Of a stretch of DNA of 59,627 nucleotides, positions 7,574 to 16,294 are shown piece by piece. Made by a program: the position numbers and the translations under genes. The DNA is from Lachnospiraceae bacterium (GTDB lineage Bacteria > Bacillota > Clostridia > Lachnospirales > Lachnospiraceae): positions 1 through 59,627 of the forward strand of contig JAILHT010000145.1 in the NCBI GenBank assembly GCA_024695665.1. Direction: 5' to 3'. Positions within the stretch are counted from its first letter, which is position 1. Every line of letters starts with the position of its first letter. Below the pieces are notes generated by a model, which was not told where the DNA came from, did not search any database, and worked only from the letters and a program-made list of their open reading frames with translations.

Positions 7574-8932
7574 ATGAGTGAAGGAGTTGTATTGGATCCT
7601 ACCAGGCTCGTTTTTGGGGCTTTAATAGGTCTGATAATTTTGTTGGTTTTGATTATTAAGTGCAAAGTGCACGCTATGGTATCGATTCTCATCGGTGCTA
7701 TAACAATTGGGGTTGTGGCCGGAATGCCGCTCTCTGATATTGTCACTGCTGTCAATGACGGTATAGGAAATACTTTAAAAGGTATAGCGCTTTTGGTGGG
7801 ACTTGGTTCTATGTTCGGAGCTATACTTGAAGCATCGGGGGGTGCACAGACATTGGCGGTTTCAATGGTCAGAAGGTTTGGAGATGAAAAGGCAGCCTGG
7901 GCTCTCGGAATCACGGGACTTATCGTTGCCATGCCGGTTTTCTTTGATGCCGGTCTTATCATTTTGATACCGCTTGCGTTCTCGCTTGCAAAGAGAACAG
8001 GACGTAGTGCATTGTTTTATACTATACCGCTTCTTGCCGGACTTGCTGTAGGTCATGCTTTTATACCGCCTACACCGGGACCTGTGCTTGTTGCGACAAT
8101 GCTTGGAGTTGACCTCGGATGGGTTATTCTTATAGGAATCTGCTGCGGAACTGTTGCCATGATCATCGCAGGACCGATTTGGGGATCGGTATGTGGAAAG
8201 AAATACTTTGTTCAGGTACCGGAGCATGTGCTCAATCAGGAAGATTTCGATGAGTCAAAACTTCCGAAATTCGGTACGGTAGTTGGAATCATTCTTATTC
8301 CGCTTGTACTTATCATTTTAAAATCTGTATTGGGTGTCATAGAATCTGCAGAATCGGTAAGACCGATATTCAATTTCCTCGGTGAGCCGTTTGTTGCACT
8401 TCTCATATCTACAGTATTTGCAATGATAGTTCTCGGAAAGAAACACGGATACACAATGGAAGAACTTGAGAAGATAATGGCGAAATCGCTTGAGCCGACA
8501 GGACTTATTCTTCTTGTTACCGCTTGTGGTGGAGTTCTCCGTTATGTTCTTCAGTATTCCGGAATCGGTGATCTTATCGGAAATGCAGTGGGAAGCGCAA
8601 GCCTTCCGATAGTGCTTGTTGCATTCATAGTTGCGGCGCTTGTGCGTATATGCGTCGGAAGTGCTACGGTTGCAATGACAATGGCTGCGGGAATCGTTTC
8701 GGCAATGCCTGCTATAGCAGGACTTTCTCCGATATATCTCGCATGTGTCACAGCTGCAATCGCAGGTGGAGCTACGGTATGTTCGCATTTTAACGATTCG
8801 GGATTCTGGCTTGTAAAGTCACTTGTGGGACTCGACGAGAAGACGACGCTTAAGACATGGACAATTATGGAGACATTGGTCGGAGCCGGCGGATTTGCGG
8901 TAGCACTCGTAATATCTTTGATATTCGGATAA
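7574..8932 (+). CDS. GntP family permease (gluconate/sugar acid : H+ symporter)
   Basis: A 452-residue, very hydrophobic protein with about 12-14 membrane segments, of the GntP/GntT family (COG2610). Family landmarks include GLGSMFGAILEASGGAQTLA, the segment HAFIPPTPGPVLVA and the near-C-terminal AGGATVCSHFNDSGFW. It would import gluconate or a related sugar acid into the downstream pathway. Start choice: the frame is open from TTG 7535, but ATG 7574 has AGGAGG (7561-7566) 7 bases upstream. It is the first gene of the operon, and the dehydratase follows 73 bases later. The exact substrate cannot be read from the sequence. Confidence 0.9.
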   Translation: MSEGVVLDPTRLVFGALIGLIILLVLIIKCKVHAMVSILIGAITIGVVAGMPLSDIVTAVNDGIGNTLKGIALLVGLGSMFGAILEASGGAQTLAVSMVRRFGDEKAAWALGITGLIVAMPVFFDAGLIILIPLAFSLAKRTGRSALFYTIPLLAGLAVGHAFIPPTPGPVLVATMLGVDLGWVILIGICCGTVAMIIAGPIWGSVCGKKYFVQVPEHVLNQEDFDESKLPKFGTVVGIILIPLVLIILKSVLGVIESAESVRPIFNFLGEPFVALLISTVFAMIVLGKKHGYTMEELEKIMAKSLEPTGLILLVTACGGVLRYVLQYSGIGDLIGNAVGSASLPIVLVAFIVAALVRICVGSATVAMTMAAGIVSAMPAIAGLSPIYLACVTAAIAGGATVCSHFNDSGFWLVKSLVGLDEKTTLKTWTIMETLVGAGGFAVALVISLIFG

Positions 8933-9005
8933 AAAAGATGTAATTGTAAAAGCATAAGAGTATTATATAAAAAGAAGTAAAGTTAAAAGTAGTGAAAGGC
9001 ATATT

Positions 9006-10763
9006 ATGATGAAGGAACTTACCAGTCAAAAAATGAGAAAGGTTGCTCCGGAGATGGATCCTCTTCGTATAGGAACCGGATGGAAGACCGAAGATTTGGG
9101 AAAAGTACAGATAATGATCGAAAGCACAGCGGGAGACAGTCATCCGGGAAGCGGACATCTGCCTATGCTCGTAGAGGAAGTGAGAAAAGGCGTATTTCAA
9201 AACGGCGGTTTCGGAGCCAGATACACATGTACTGACATATGTGACGGTGAGAGTCAGGGAACTGATGGAATCAACTATTCACTTGCAAGCCGTGAGATGA
9301 TCGCAAACATGATAGAGATTCATGCGAATGCGACACCTTTTGACGGAGCGGTATATGTGGCAAGTTGTGACAAGGGACTTCCGGGAAATCTTATCGGAAT
9401 GGCCAGAGTGAATGTTCCTTCAATTGTTGTGACAGGCGGAACCATGAGTGCCGGACCGAAGCTTTTGACACTTGAGCAGCTCGGAAAATACAGCGCGCAG
9501 TATGAGCGTGGAGAGATAGATGAGAAAGAGTTGAATTGGGCAAAAGAAAATGCATGTCCAAGTTGCGGAGCCTGCAGTTTTATAGGAACGGCTTCAACAA
9601 TGCAAATAATGGCAGAAGCGCTGGGACTCACTCTTCCGGGAAGCGCACTTTTACCTGCCACAAGCCCGGATCTCAAGGAATATGCAAAGAGAGCCGGAGA
9701 ACGCGTGGTAGAGATGGCTAAAGAAGGCGTAAGACCTTCTGATATAGTCACAATGGAATCTATTGAAAATGCAATTATGGTGCATGCCGCAATATCCGGA
9801 AGCACCAATACACTTTTACACTTGCCGGCCATAGCGCACGAATATGGCTACGAAATCGATGGTGATACCTTCGACAGATTGCACCGCGGAGCACATTATC
9901 TTCTTAACCTTCGCCCTGCGGGAGAGTGGCCGGCAGAATTCTTCTATTATGCAGGAGGTGTTCCTGCAATAATGGAAGAAATTAAGGATGTTTTACATCT
10001 TGATGTAATGACTGTAACCGGAAAGACTTTGGGAGAAAATTTAAAAGAACTCAAGGAAAACGGTTTCTATGAGAGATGTCAGAAATGGCTTGAGGAAGCC
10101 AACAAAAAATATGGTATAAATCTTAAAAAAGAGGATATCATTCGTCCGTATGACAATGCTATAGGAACAGATGGAAGCGTTGCCATTCTCAAGGGAAATC
10201 TTGCACCTGAAGGTGCGGTTATCAAACATACCGCATGCCCTAAGGAAATGTATAAAGCTATCCTGAACGCAAGACCGTTTGACAGCGAGGAGGAATGCCT
10301 CGACGCGGTACTTCATCACAAGGTTAAAAAAGGTGATGCTGTATTTATCCGCTATGAGGGACCTCAGGCTACGGGTATGCCGGAAATGTTTTACACATCG
10401 GAGGCTATAAGCTCAGATAAGGAACTCGGAAGAAGCATTGCCTTGATAACAGACGGGCGATTCTCGGGCGCATCCACAGGACCGGTTATCGGACACTGTA
10501 GCCCTGAGGCGCAGGCCGGAGGACCTATCGCGCTCGTTGAGGAAGGCGATCTCATTGAGCTTGATGTGTTTGAGAGAAAACTCAACATAGTCGGTGTAAA
10601 AGGCGAGAGAAAGACTCCTGAAGAGGTGGATGCGATACTTGAAGAGAGACGCAAAAACTGGAAGGCTAAAGAGCGCAAGTACAAGAGCGGTGTGCTCAGA
10701 CTTTTCAGTGAACTTGCCGCAAGCCCGATGAAGGGAGCGTATCTGGATTACTCCAGGTTCTAA
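9006..10763 (+). CDS. IlvD/Edd family dehydratase, probably a sugar-acid dehydratase
   Basis: A 585-residue iron-sulfur dehydratase of COG0129. Cluster-ligand landmarks are C121 in SCDKGLPGN and the CPSCGACSF segment (C184, C187, C190). Also present are DGINYSLASRE and the C-terminal signatures ITDGRFSGASTG and GHCSPEAQAGGPIA. The family contains dihydroxy-acid dehydratase (IlvD), 6-phosphogluconate dehydratase (Edd) and gluconate, galactonate, xylonate and arabinonate dehydratases. Sequence alone resembles IlvD, but the setting between a GntP permease, KDPG aldolase and KDG kinase, with no other ilv or leu gene, favours an aldonate dehydratase producing 2-keto-3-deoxygluconate. ATG 9006 has AAAGG 7 bases upstream; a second ATG follows at once. 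Confidence 0.85.
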   Translation: MMKELTSQKMRKVAPEMDPLRIGTGWKTEDLGKVQIMIESTAGDSHPGSGHLPMLVEEVRKGVFQNGGFGARYTCTDICDGESQGTDGINYSLASREMIANMIEIHANATPFDGAVYVASCDKGLPGNLIGMARVNVPSIVVTGGTMSAGPKLLTLEQLGKYSAQYERGEIDEKELNWAKENACPSCGACSFIGTASTMQIMAEALGLTLPGSALLPATSPDLKEYAKRAGERVVEMAKEGVRPSDIVTMESIENAIMVHAAISGSTNTLLHLPAIAHEYGYEIDGDTFDRLHRGAHYLLNLRPAGEWPAEFFYYAGGVPAIMEEIKDVLHLDVMTVTGKTLGENLKELKENGFYERCQKWLEEANKKYGINLKKEDIIRPYDNAIGTDGSVAILKGNLAPEGAVIKHTACPKEMYKAILNARPFDSEEECLDAVLHHKVKKGDAVFIRYEGPQATGMPEMFYTSEAISSDKELGRSIALITDGRFSGASTGPVIGHCSPEAQAGGPIALVEEGDLIELDVFERKLNIVGVKGERKTPEEVDAILEERRKNWKAKERKYKSGVLRLFSELAASPMKGAYLDYSRF

Positions 10764-10793
10764 CTCAGTCTTGACTATCAAAAAGGGGATCAT

Positions 10794-11429
10794 ATGATGG
10801 ATGTAATGAACAGAATAAAAGAGATGGGAATCATACCTGTTGTGGTTTTGGAGGATGTGAATGATGCGAAGCCTTTGGCGGAGGCACTCTGTGAAGGAGG
10901 ACTTCCTTGTGCAGAGGTCACATTCAGAACCAAAGCGGCAGCAGAGGCACTCAAAATCATGAGGGAAAATCACCCGGATATGCTTCTCGGCGCAGGTACG
11001 GTTTTGACGAAGGAACAGGTGGATTTGGCTATAGAAAGCGGGGCGAGCTTCATAGTGAGCCCAGGCTTAAATCCTAATACAGTGAAATATTGTCAGGAGA
11101 AAGGTATACCAATGATTCCCGGCGTTCAGACACCGAGTGAGATGGAACTTGCCATGGAACTTGGCCTTGATACAGTCAAATTCTTCCCGGCGGAACCGGC
11201 CGGAGGACTTGCAATGATAAAAGCGGTTGCCGCGGCATATACAAACCTTAAGTTCATGCCTACAGGCGGAATAAACGAGGCGAATGTCAGAGATTATTTG
11301 AGATATGACAGGATAATAGCCTGTGGCGGAAGCTGGATGGTAAAGGGAAATCTCATAAAGGAAAAACAATTCGATCAGATAAAGGAAATGGTTGCCGGTG
11401 CAGCCAAAATCGTAAAAGAGGAACGATAG
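10794..11429 (+). CDS. eda: 2-keto-3-deoxy-6-phosphogluconate (KDPG) aldolase
   Basis: A 211-residue class I aldolase of the KDPG/KHG family, of normal length. The Schiff-base lysine is K129 in VKFFPAEPAGG. Other landmarks are AEVTFRT, LGAGTVLT, SPGLNP and FMPTGGI. It cleaves KDPG to pyruvate and glyceraldehyde 3-phosphate, the last step of the local pathway; some members also cleave 4-hydroxy-2-oxoglutarate. Two in-phase ATGs (10794, 10797) follow AAGGGG. The gene starts 30 bases after the dehydratase, and its stop codon overlaps the kinase start by one base (TAGTG), which implies coupled translation. Confidence 0.93.
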   Translation: MMDVMNRIKEMGIIPVVVLEDVNDAKPLAEALCEGGLPCAEVTFRTKAAAEALKIMRENHPDMLLGAGTVLTKEQVDLAIESGASFIVSPGLNPNTVKYCQEKGIPMIPGVQTPSEMELAMELGLDTVKFFPAEPAGGLAMIKAVAAAYTNLKFMPTGGINEANVRDYLRYDRIIACGGSWMVKGNLIKEKQFDQIKEMVAGAAKIVKEER

Positions 11430-12490
11430 TGAATATGGAAAATACCGGTTTTATAACATTTGGAGAGATAATGATGCGTCTTACGGCGCCCGACTGTGAA
11501 AAAATAGTTCAGGCTAAGGGATTTGATGCCAACTATGGCGGCTCCGAGGCCAATATTGCTGTATCGCTTGCAAACCTGGGGATTAAATCTTCTGTGATAA
11601 CTGTCCTCCCGGACAATCCCCTGGGGCAAAGCGTACTTAAGATGTTAAAGAGCAATGATGTCGACACGGGGCGCGTTATACTTGCAAAAAAAGACGAGGT
11701 AAAAACTCACCGCCTGGGAGTATATTACATGGAGAAGGGCTTTGGAATCCGCCCGGGGAATGTGATATATGACAGAAAGAACAGTTGCATAACCGAGTAT
11801 GATTTTGGGGAGTTGGACCCGAGAGAGATTCTTAAAGGATACTCATGGTTTCACGTGAGTGGGATTTCGTTAGCCATCTCATCCTCCTGCAGGGAATTTG
11901 CTTTTGAACTGATTAAAACTGCAAAGGAGATGGGGCTTACCGTAAGCTTTGACGGCAATTTCAGAAGTGCACTCTGGACATTTGAGGAGGCCAGAGACTG
12001 TTGCAGCAAGTGCCTTCCTTACGTTGATGTTCTTTTTGGAATAGAGCCTTTTAATCTTTACAGAGAAAAAGACAATAAAGGAAGTGGGGATCTCAAGGAG
12101 GATATACCGTTTCAACCGGATAAAAAGCAGCAGGAGGAAGTGTTTAAAGCATTCACCGACCGCTATCCGAATATCAAATGTATAGCGCGTCATGTACGCT
12201 ACACAAAGTCCGGAAATGAGAACAGTTTGAAGGCATATATTTTTATGAATGATAAGACATATGAGAGCAGTCTTTACACCTTTGACATATTGGATCGTGT
12301 CGGAGGCGGAGATGCATTCATAGCCGGATTTATATATGCTTACCTCAAGGGATTTGCCCCTGAGGAGACAGCAGAGTTTGCCGTGGCCGCATCAGTAATA
12401 AAACATACCATAAAGGGTGATATAAATGTCACGAATAATGAATCGGATATAAGAGCAATAATGGGGAAAAATTTTGATATAAAAAGATGA
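11429..12490 (+). CDS. kdgK: 2-keto-3-deoxygluconate (KDG) kinase, PfkB family
   Basis: A 353-residue ribokinase-like sugar kinase. The N-terminal NYGGSEANIAVSLANLG segment binds the sugar acid, and the C-terminal PfkB signature RVGGGDAFIAGF holds the catalytic base D295 (GGGD instead of the common GAGD). It phosphorylates KDG to KDPG, feeding the adjacent aldolase. The start is GTG 11429, overlapping the eda stop; AAGAGGAA lies 6-7 bases upstream. An ATG two codons later (11435) is possible but sits further from the ribosome binding site. It is the last gene of the operon and is followed by a strong terminator. Confidence 0.88.
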   Translation: MNMENTGFITFGEIMMRLTAPDCEKIVQAKGFDANYGGSEANIAVSLANLGIKSSVITVLPDNPLGQSVLKMLKSNDVDTGRVILAKKDEVKTHRLGVYYMEKGFGIRPGNVIYDRKNSCITEYDFGELDPREILKGYSWFHVSGISLAISSSCREFAFELIKTAKEMGLTVSFDGNFRSALWTFEEARDCCSKCLPYVDVLFGIEPFNLYREKDNKGSGDLKEDIPFQPDKKQQEEVFKAFTDRYPNIKCIARHVRYTKSGNENSLKAYIFMNDKTYESSLYTFDILDRVGGGDAFIAGFIYAYLKGFAPEETAEFAVAASVIKHTIKGDINVTNNESDIRAIMGKNFDIKR

Positions 12491-12518
12491 TATGGATTTT
12501 TGGATTTTAATATCAAAT

Positions 12519-12564
12519 AAAAAGTACATCGGACAGATTATTTATCTGCTCGATGTACTTTTGT
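12519..12564. terminator. Bidirectional terminator between kdgK and upp
   Basis: The 11-bp stem AAAGTACATCG / CGATGTACTTT (12521-12531 with 12551-12561) encloses an inner CAGAT/ATCTG pairing. There is an A-rich run on the left and a short T-run on the right, so it can serve both convergent operons. Confidence 0.85.
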
Positions 12565-12592
12565 GTTTATAGATGTTATCTGTTTTTTAAAA

Positions 12593-13240
12593 CTATTTTG
12601 TACCGAATATTCTGTCTCCGGCATCTCCGAGTCCCGGACATATGTAAGCATTTGCATTCAACTCTCTGTCGAGGTTTCCAACATATATCTGTACATCCGG
12701 ATGAGCTTTGTGAAGCTTCTCAAGACCTTCCGGAGCAGCGATTATGCACATGAATTTTATGCGCTTTCCACCGTGCTTTTTGATCTGATCGATAGCATCC
12801 ACAGCTGATCCACCGGTTGCAAGCATCGGATCGGTTACAACTATAAGTCTCTCTTCGATAGGACTAGGCAGCTTGCAATAGTACTCAATAGGCTCATGAG
12901 TATCCTCGTCTCTGTACATTCCGATGTGTCCAACCTTTGCGGTAGGAGTGAGTGCAAGAATTCCGTTTACCATACCAAGTCCTGCTCTTAAGATAGGAAC
13001 AATGGCAAGTTTTCTTCCGGCTACCATAGGAGCTTTGCACACCTCGATAGGTGTTTCAATCTCAACATCTTCAAGAGGGAGATCTTCCAATGCTTCGAAA
13101 CCTTCCAGCATGGCAATCTCTTCGATGAGCTTTCTGAATTCGTTGGTTCCTGTATTCTTGTCTCTTAACATAGAGATTTTATGCTTGATTAACGGGTGCT
13201 CGAAGATGGTAATGTTTGATTCTTTTTTGAAATCCATCAT
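12593..13240 (-). CDS. upp: Uracil phosphoribosyltransferase
   Basis: A 215-residue cytoplasmic enzyme that makes UMP from uracil and PRPP. The PRPP-binding loop appears as [17 protein letters not shown], and the uracil-site region near the C-terminus as [17 protein letters not shown], both intact. N-terminal [17 protein letters not shown] is typical of Upp. The start at 13240 has GGAGG upstream; a second ATG follows directly. It is the second gene of a minus-strand operon, 32 bases after the uracil permease, so uptake and salvage are coupled. Confidence 0.96.
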   Translation of the reverse strand: MMDFKKESNITIFEHPLIKHKISMLRDKNTGTNEFRKLIEEIAMLEGFEALEDLPLEDVEIETPIEVCKAPMVAGRKLAIVPILRAGLGMVNGILALTPTAKVGHIGMYRDEDTHEPIEYYCKLPSPIEERLIVVTDPMLATGGSAVDAIDQIKKHGGKRIKFMCIIAAPEGLEKLHKAHPDVQIYVGNLDRELNANAYICPGLGDAGDRIFGTK

Positions 13241-13272
13241 GAATTTGTTTCCTCCGATTTTGTTATGTTTTA

Positions 13273-14676
13273 TTATTTATTGTCTGAATTTGAAACGTAT
13301 ACTCCGCGGCTCTGATCACCTTTTGGATGTTTTCCGAACTCGTAATCGTTACCCGGAAGTATTGCATTTAACAGTATACCAGCAATTGCGGCGATAGCCA
13401 AGGCTGTAAGTGTAATTGATGTCTCTCCGATGTTGAAAGTGAGACCTCCTGAAAATCCAAGACCGCATACGAATATGACACCTGCGATGATAAGGTTACG
13501 TGACTTTGTGAGATCAACCTGGTTTTCAACAATGTTTCTTACACCGATTGCGGAGATCATTCCGTAGAGCATGAAGGATATTCCTCCGATAATTGCCGCA
13601 GGCATAGTTGATATTACAGATGAGAACTTAGGTATAAATGAAAGGATTATAGCAAAGCAAGCTGCGATTCTGATAACGATAGGATCGTATACCTTTGAGA
13701 GTTCAAGCACTCCGGTGTTCTCTCCGTAAGTTGTGTTTGCAGGTCCGCCGATGAGTCCGGCAAAAGCTGTTGCAACACCGTCTCCGAGAAGAGTTCTGTG
13801 AAGACCCGGATTTGCGATGTAATTTTCTCCGACCGTAGCTGATATTGCGGACATATCTCCGATGTGCTCCATCATAGTAGCGATGGCTATAGGAGCCATT
13901 ACAAGGATTGCTGTGATATCAAATTTGCAGAACTGGAATCCCGGGATGCCTACCCAGCCGGCTTCTGCTATAGGTGCAAGATTTACTACCACTGAACCGT
14001 CCGGATTTGTTATTCCGGCTGCATTCAAAACAAGTGCTACAGCGTAGGCGATAAGAACACCCATGAGAATAGGGATGATCTTGAACATTCCTTTTCCCCA
14101 TATGTTGAAAATGATGATCACAGCGAGCGCGATGATAGCAAGGAACCAGTTGTTTGAAGCATTGCTGATTGCGCTGGATGCAAGTGAGAGACCGATACAG
14201 ATTATGATTGGACCGGTCACAACAGGTGGAAGGAATTTCATAACCTTTTTAACACCTACGAGTCTTATTATAACTGCAAGTATGAGATAGAAAAGACCTG
14301 CTACGACGATACCGCCACAAGCATATGCTGCTTTGTCGTTTGCTGACATGTCAGCATAGATACCTGAGTTTAAGTTTGCCACTGTGTGGAAACCACCAAG
14401 AAATGCGAATGATGAACCAAGAAAGGCAGGAACCTTGAATTTGGAACATACGTGGAAAATGAGTGTACCAACACCGGCACAGAAAAGTGTAACTGCTACG
14501 GTGAGACCTCTGCTAGGCGCTTCACCGACTGCCTTTTCGATATAACCTGAAACGAGAACCGGTACCAAAATGGTTGCGCCGAACATAGCAAATAAATGCT
14601 GAAGTCCGAGAATGAGCATCTTCGGGGTGCCAAGTGATTTGGCATCGCGAATGGCCGAAGCGTTTTTGTCGTTCAT
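13273..14676 (-). CDS. uraA: Uracil permease, NCS2 (nucleobase:cation symporter-2) family
   Basis: A 467-residue membrane protein with about 14 transmembrane segments. It has the NCS2 core: [19 protein letters not shown] near the N-terminus, the segment [15 protein letters not shown], which carries the conserved Glu, and [14 protein letters not shown]. Assignment to uracil rests on homology to UraA/PyrP and on upp being the next gene. The frame is open to 14748, but ATG 14676 has AGGAGGAGTT directly upstream and is taken as the start. The leader from the promoter at 14720-14748 is only about 36 bases, too short for a PyrR-type attenuator. Confidence 0.92.
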   Translation of the reverse strand: MNDKNASAIRDAKSLGTPKMLILGLQHLFAMFGATILVPVLVSGYIEKAVGEAPSRGLTVAVTLFCAGVGTLIFHVCSKFKVPAFLGSSFAFLGGFHTVANLNSGIYADMSANDKAAYACGGIVVAGLFYLILAVIIRLVGVKKVMKFLPPVVTGPIIICIGLSLASSAISNASNNWFLAIIALAVIIIFNIWGKGMFKIIPILMGVLIAYAVALVLNAAGITNPDGSVVVNLAPIAEAGWVGIPGFQFCKFDITAILVMAPIAIATMMEHIGDMSAISATVGENYIANPGLHRTLLGDGVATAFAGLIGGPANTTYGENTGVLELSKVYDPIVIRIAACFAIILSFIPKFSSVISTMPAAIIGGISFMLYGMISAIGVRNIVENQVDLTKSRNLIIAGVIFVCGLGFSGGLTFNIGETSITLTALAIAAIAGILLNAILPGNDYEFGKHPKGDQSRGVYVSNSDNK

Positions 14677-14719
14677 AACAACTCCTCCTATAAATAATTC
14701 TGTTAGTTTACCGAGGAAT

Positions 14720-14748
14720 ATTATAGAGGTTTGATGTATTATATTCAA
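14720..14748 (-). promoter_or_regulatory. Sigma-70 promoter of uraA-upp
   Basis: On the minus strand, TTGAAT (14743-14748), a 17-base spacer and TATAAT (14720-14725) make a near-consensus promoter, with a predicted start near 14713. Confidence 0.75.
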
Positions 14749-14762
14749 TGAGCAAAATGAAT

Positions 14763-14791
14763 TAGATTAAAACATATATTAGTGCTATAAT
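14763..14791 (+). promoter_or_regulatory. Extended -10 promoter of larE
   Basis: TGCTATAAT (14783-14791) is an extended -10 element. A weak -35, TAGATT, lies 17 bases upstream. It drives larE and the genes behind it, divergently from uraA. Confidence 0.6.
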
Positions 14792-14823
14792 AGTTGAATT
14801 AGTACAATGCTAGGGGTGAATAT

Positions 14824-15654
14824 ATGGATGAGTTGCACTTGAAACATGAAGCTTTGAAGAACCTGTTGAAAGAATTGGGGCAGGTAGCCGTTGCTTATTC
14901 AAACGGAGTGGATTCGACATTTCTTCTTAAGGTTGCGCATGATGTTCTTGGCAGGAATGCCATTGCCGTGACCGTGGCATCAAATGCATTTCCCGGCGCT
15001 GAGAACAAGGAAGCCTCGGATTTTTGTGCGAGAGAGAAAATAGAGCATGTGCTAATTTCTGTTGATGTCACAAATACGGAGGCATTCAAAAAAAATCCGC
15101 CGGACAGATGCTACCACTGCAAGAAAAATATCTTTACTTCCATAATCAATGCTGCAAAAGAGCGTGGTATTGATACAATAGTGGACGGTTCCAACAAAGA
15201 TGACGAAGGTGATTACAGACCGGGGATAAGAGCGCTCAAGGAACTTGGGATAAAGAGCCCTTTGAAGGCAGTTGGTCTCACCAAAAATGAGATCCGAAGC
15301 CTGTCAAAAGAACTTGGACTGTCAACGTGGTCAAAGCCGGCATACGCATGCCTTGCGACCAGATTTCCTTACGGGGATGCTATAACGAAAGAAAAGCTCG
15401 GCATGGTGGAAAGAGCGGAAGCATTCCTTATAAATAAAGGTTTTCTTCAAATGCGTGTGCGCATTCATGGAATGACAGCCAGAATAGAAGTGTTGCCTGA
15501 AGATTTCGACAAGTTTTTGGACGATAGATTCAGAGAAGAAATATATAAAGCGTTTAAAGATATTGGCTTTGAGTATGTCAGTCTCGATCTGAAAGGATAT
15601 CGAATGGGCAGCATGAACGAAAATGTAAAAAAAACTGGAGAGAAAAATGACTGA
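14824..15654 (+). CDS. larE: LarE-like ATP-dependent sulfur transferase
   Basis: A 276-residue PP-loop ATPase of the LarE family. LarE activates a carboxylated pyridine cofactor precursor by adenylation and inserts sulfur, on the way to the nickel-pincer cofactor of lactate racemase. C176 in YACLATRFPYG corresponds to the catalytic Cys of the family, and C96-x2-C99 (DRCYHCK) gives the three-cysteine pattern of [4Fe-4S]-type LarE proteins. Oddly, the PP-loop reads S26-N-G-V-D-S31 instead of SGGVDS. No larB, larC or larA is nearby, so the biological role is uncertain. AGGGGTG precedes ATG 14824; the gene overlaps the next one by 8 bases. Confidence 0.82.
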   Translation: MDELHLKHEALKNLLKELGQVAVAYSNGVDSTFLLKVAHDVLGRNAIAVTVASNAFPGAENKEASDFCAREKIEHVLISVDVTNTEAFKKNPPDRCYHCKKNIFTSIINAAKERGIDTIVDGSNKDDEGDYRPGIRALKELGIKSPLKAVGLTKNEIRSLSKELGLSTWSKPAYACLATRFPYGDAITKEKLGMVERAEAFLINKGFLQMRVRIHGMTARIEVLPEDFDKFLDDRFREEIYKAFKDIGFEYVSLDLKGYRMGSMNENVKKTGEKND

Positions 15655-16267
15655 GATAAAAAATATTGTATTTGACGTTGGTAACGTCTTGGTCGAGTGG
15701 AACCCTGAAAAAGTGATGAGAGAACAGGGAATGACAGAGGAGGAGATAAAGGAGTTTGATGAGAAGATATTCAAGACCGGTATCTGGGACAAATCCGATG
15801 AAGGAATTCTCACAAAAGCCGAATTTGTAAAGTCCATGACTGATGTTATGCCGGGCTGCAAAGAAAAAATTGAGAGTTTTTTTGAGAATATCAGAGGAGC
15901 ACTCACTGTTTTTGATTACACCGAGAATCTCATAAAAAAATGTAAAGAGGCGGGTTTTAATGTGTATATCTTGTCAAACTACAGCGAGTGGGCATATGAT
16001 CAGACAAGAGATTATGCACTTAGTTTTCTCCCGCTTGTAGACGGAGCACTTTTTTCATATGCAGTAAAGCTGATAAAGCCGGATGATAAAATATATGAGG
16101 AACTCCTTAAAATGTTTTCTATCAACTCGGGGGAGTCTATTTTCCTCGACGACAGGATAGACAACGTTGAGGCAGCCAAAAGAAACGGCATAAACTCATT
16201 TGTTTTTACCGGTTTAAATCAGGCGCTTGAAGAGTTGGCAAATTATGGTGTTGAGATTAACCTTTAA
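15647..16267 (+). CDS. HAD family hydrolase, YihX-like phosphatase
   Basis: A 206-residue haloacid-dehalogenase-type hydrolase. Motif I is FDVGNVLVEW, with Gly in place of the second Asp, as in the E. coli YihX (glucose-1-phosphatase) group. Motif II is VYILSNYSEW, the motif III lysine is in KLIKPDDKIY, and motif IV is FLDDRIDNVEAAKRNGI. The cap is helical (about residues 16-85). The substrate is probably a small sugar phosphate or nucleotide, but this cannot be read here. The start lies within the end of larE (8-base overlap) with GGAGAG upstream, which implies translational coupling. Confidence 0.85.
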   Translation: MTEIKNIVFDVGNVLVEWNPEKVMREQGMTEEEIKEFDEKIFKTGIWDKSDEGILTKAEFVKSMTDVMPGCKEKIESFFENIRGALTVFDYTENLIKKCKEAGFNVYILSNYSEWAYDQTRDYALSFLPLVDGALFSYAVKLIKPDDKIYEELLKMFSINSGESIFLDDRIDNVEAAKRNGINSFVFTGLNQALEELANYGVEINL

Positions 16268-16294
16268 ATACAAAAGCAAAAAGTGGGGAGCAAG

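Noticed and set aside
14677..14719. PyrR-type attenuator in front of uraA
   Set aside because: The leader between the predicted start (about 14713) and ATG 14676 is only about 36 bases and contains no terminator/antiterminator pair.
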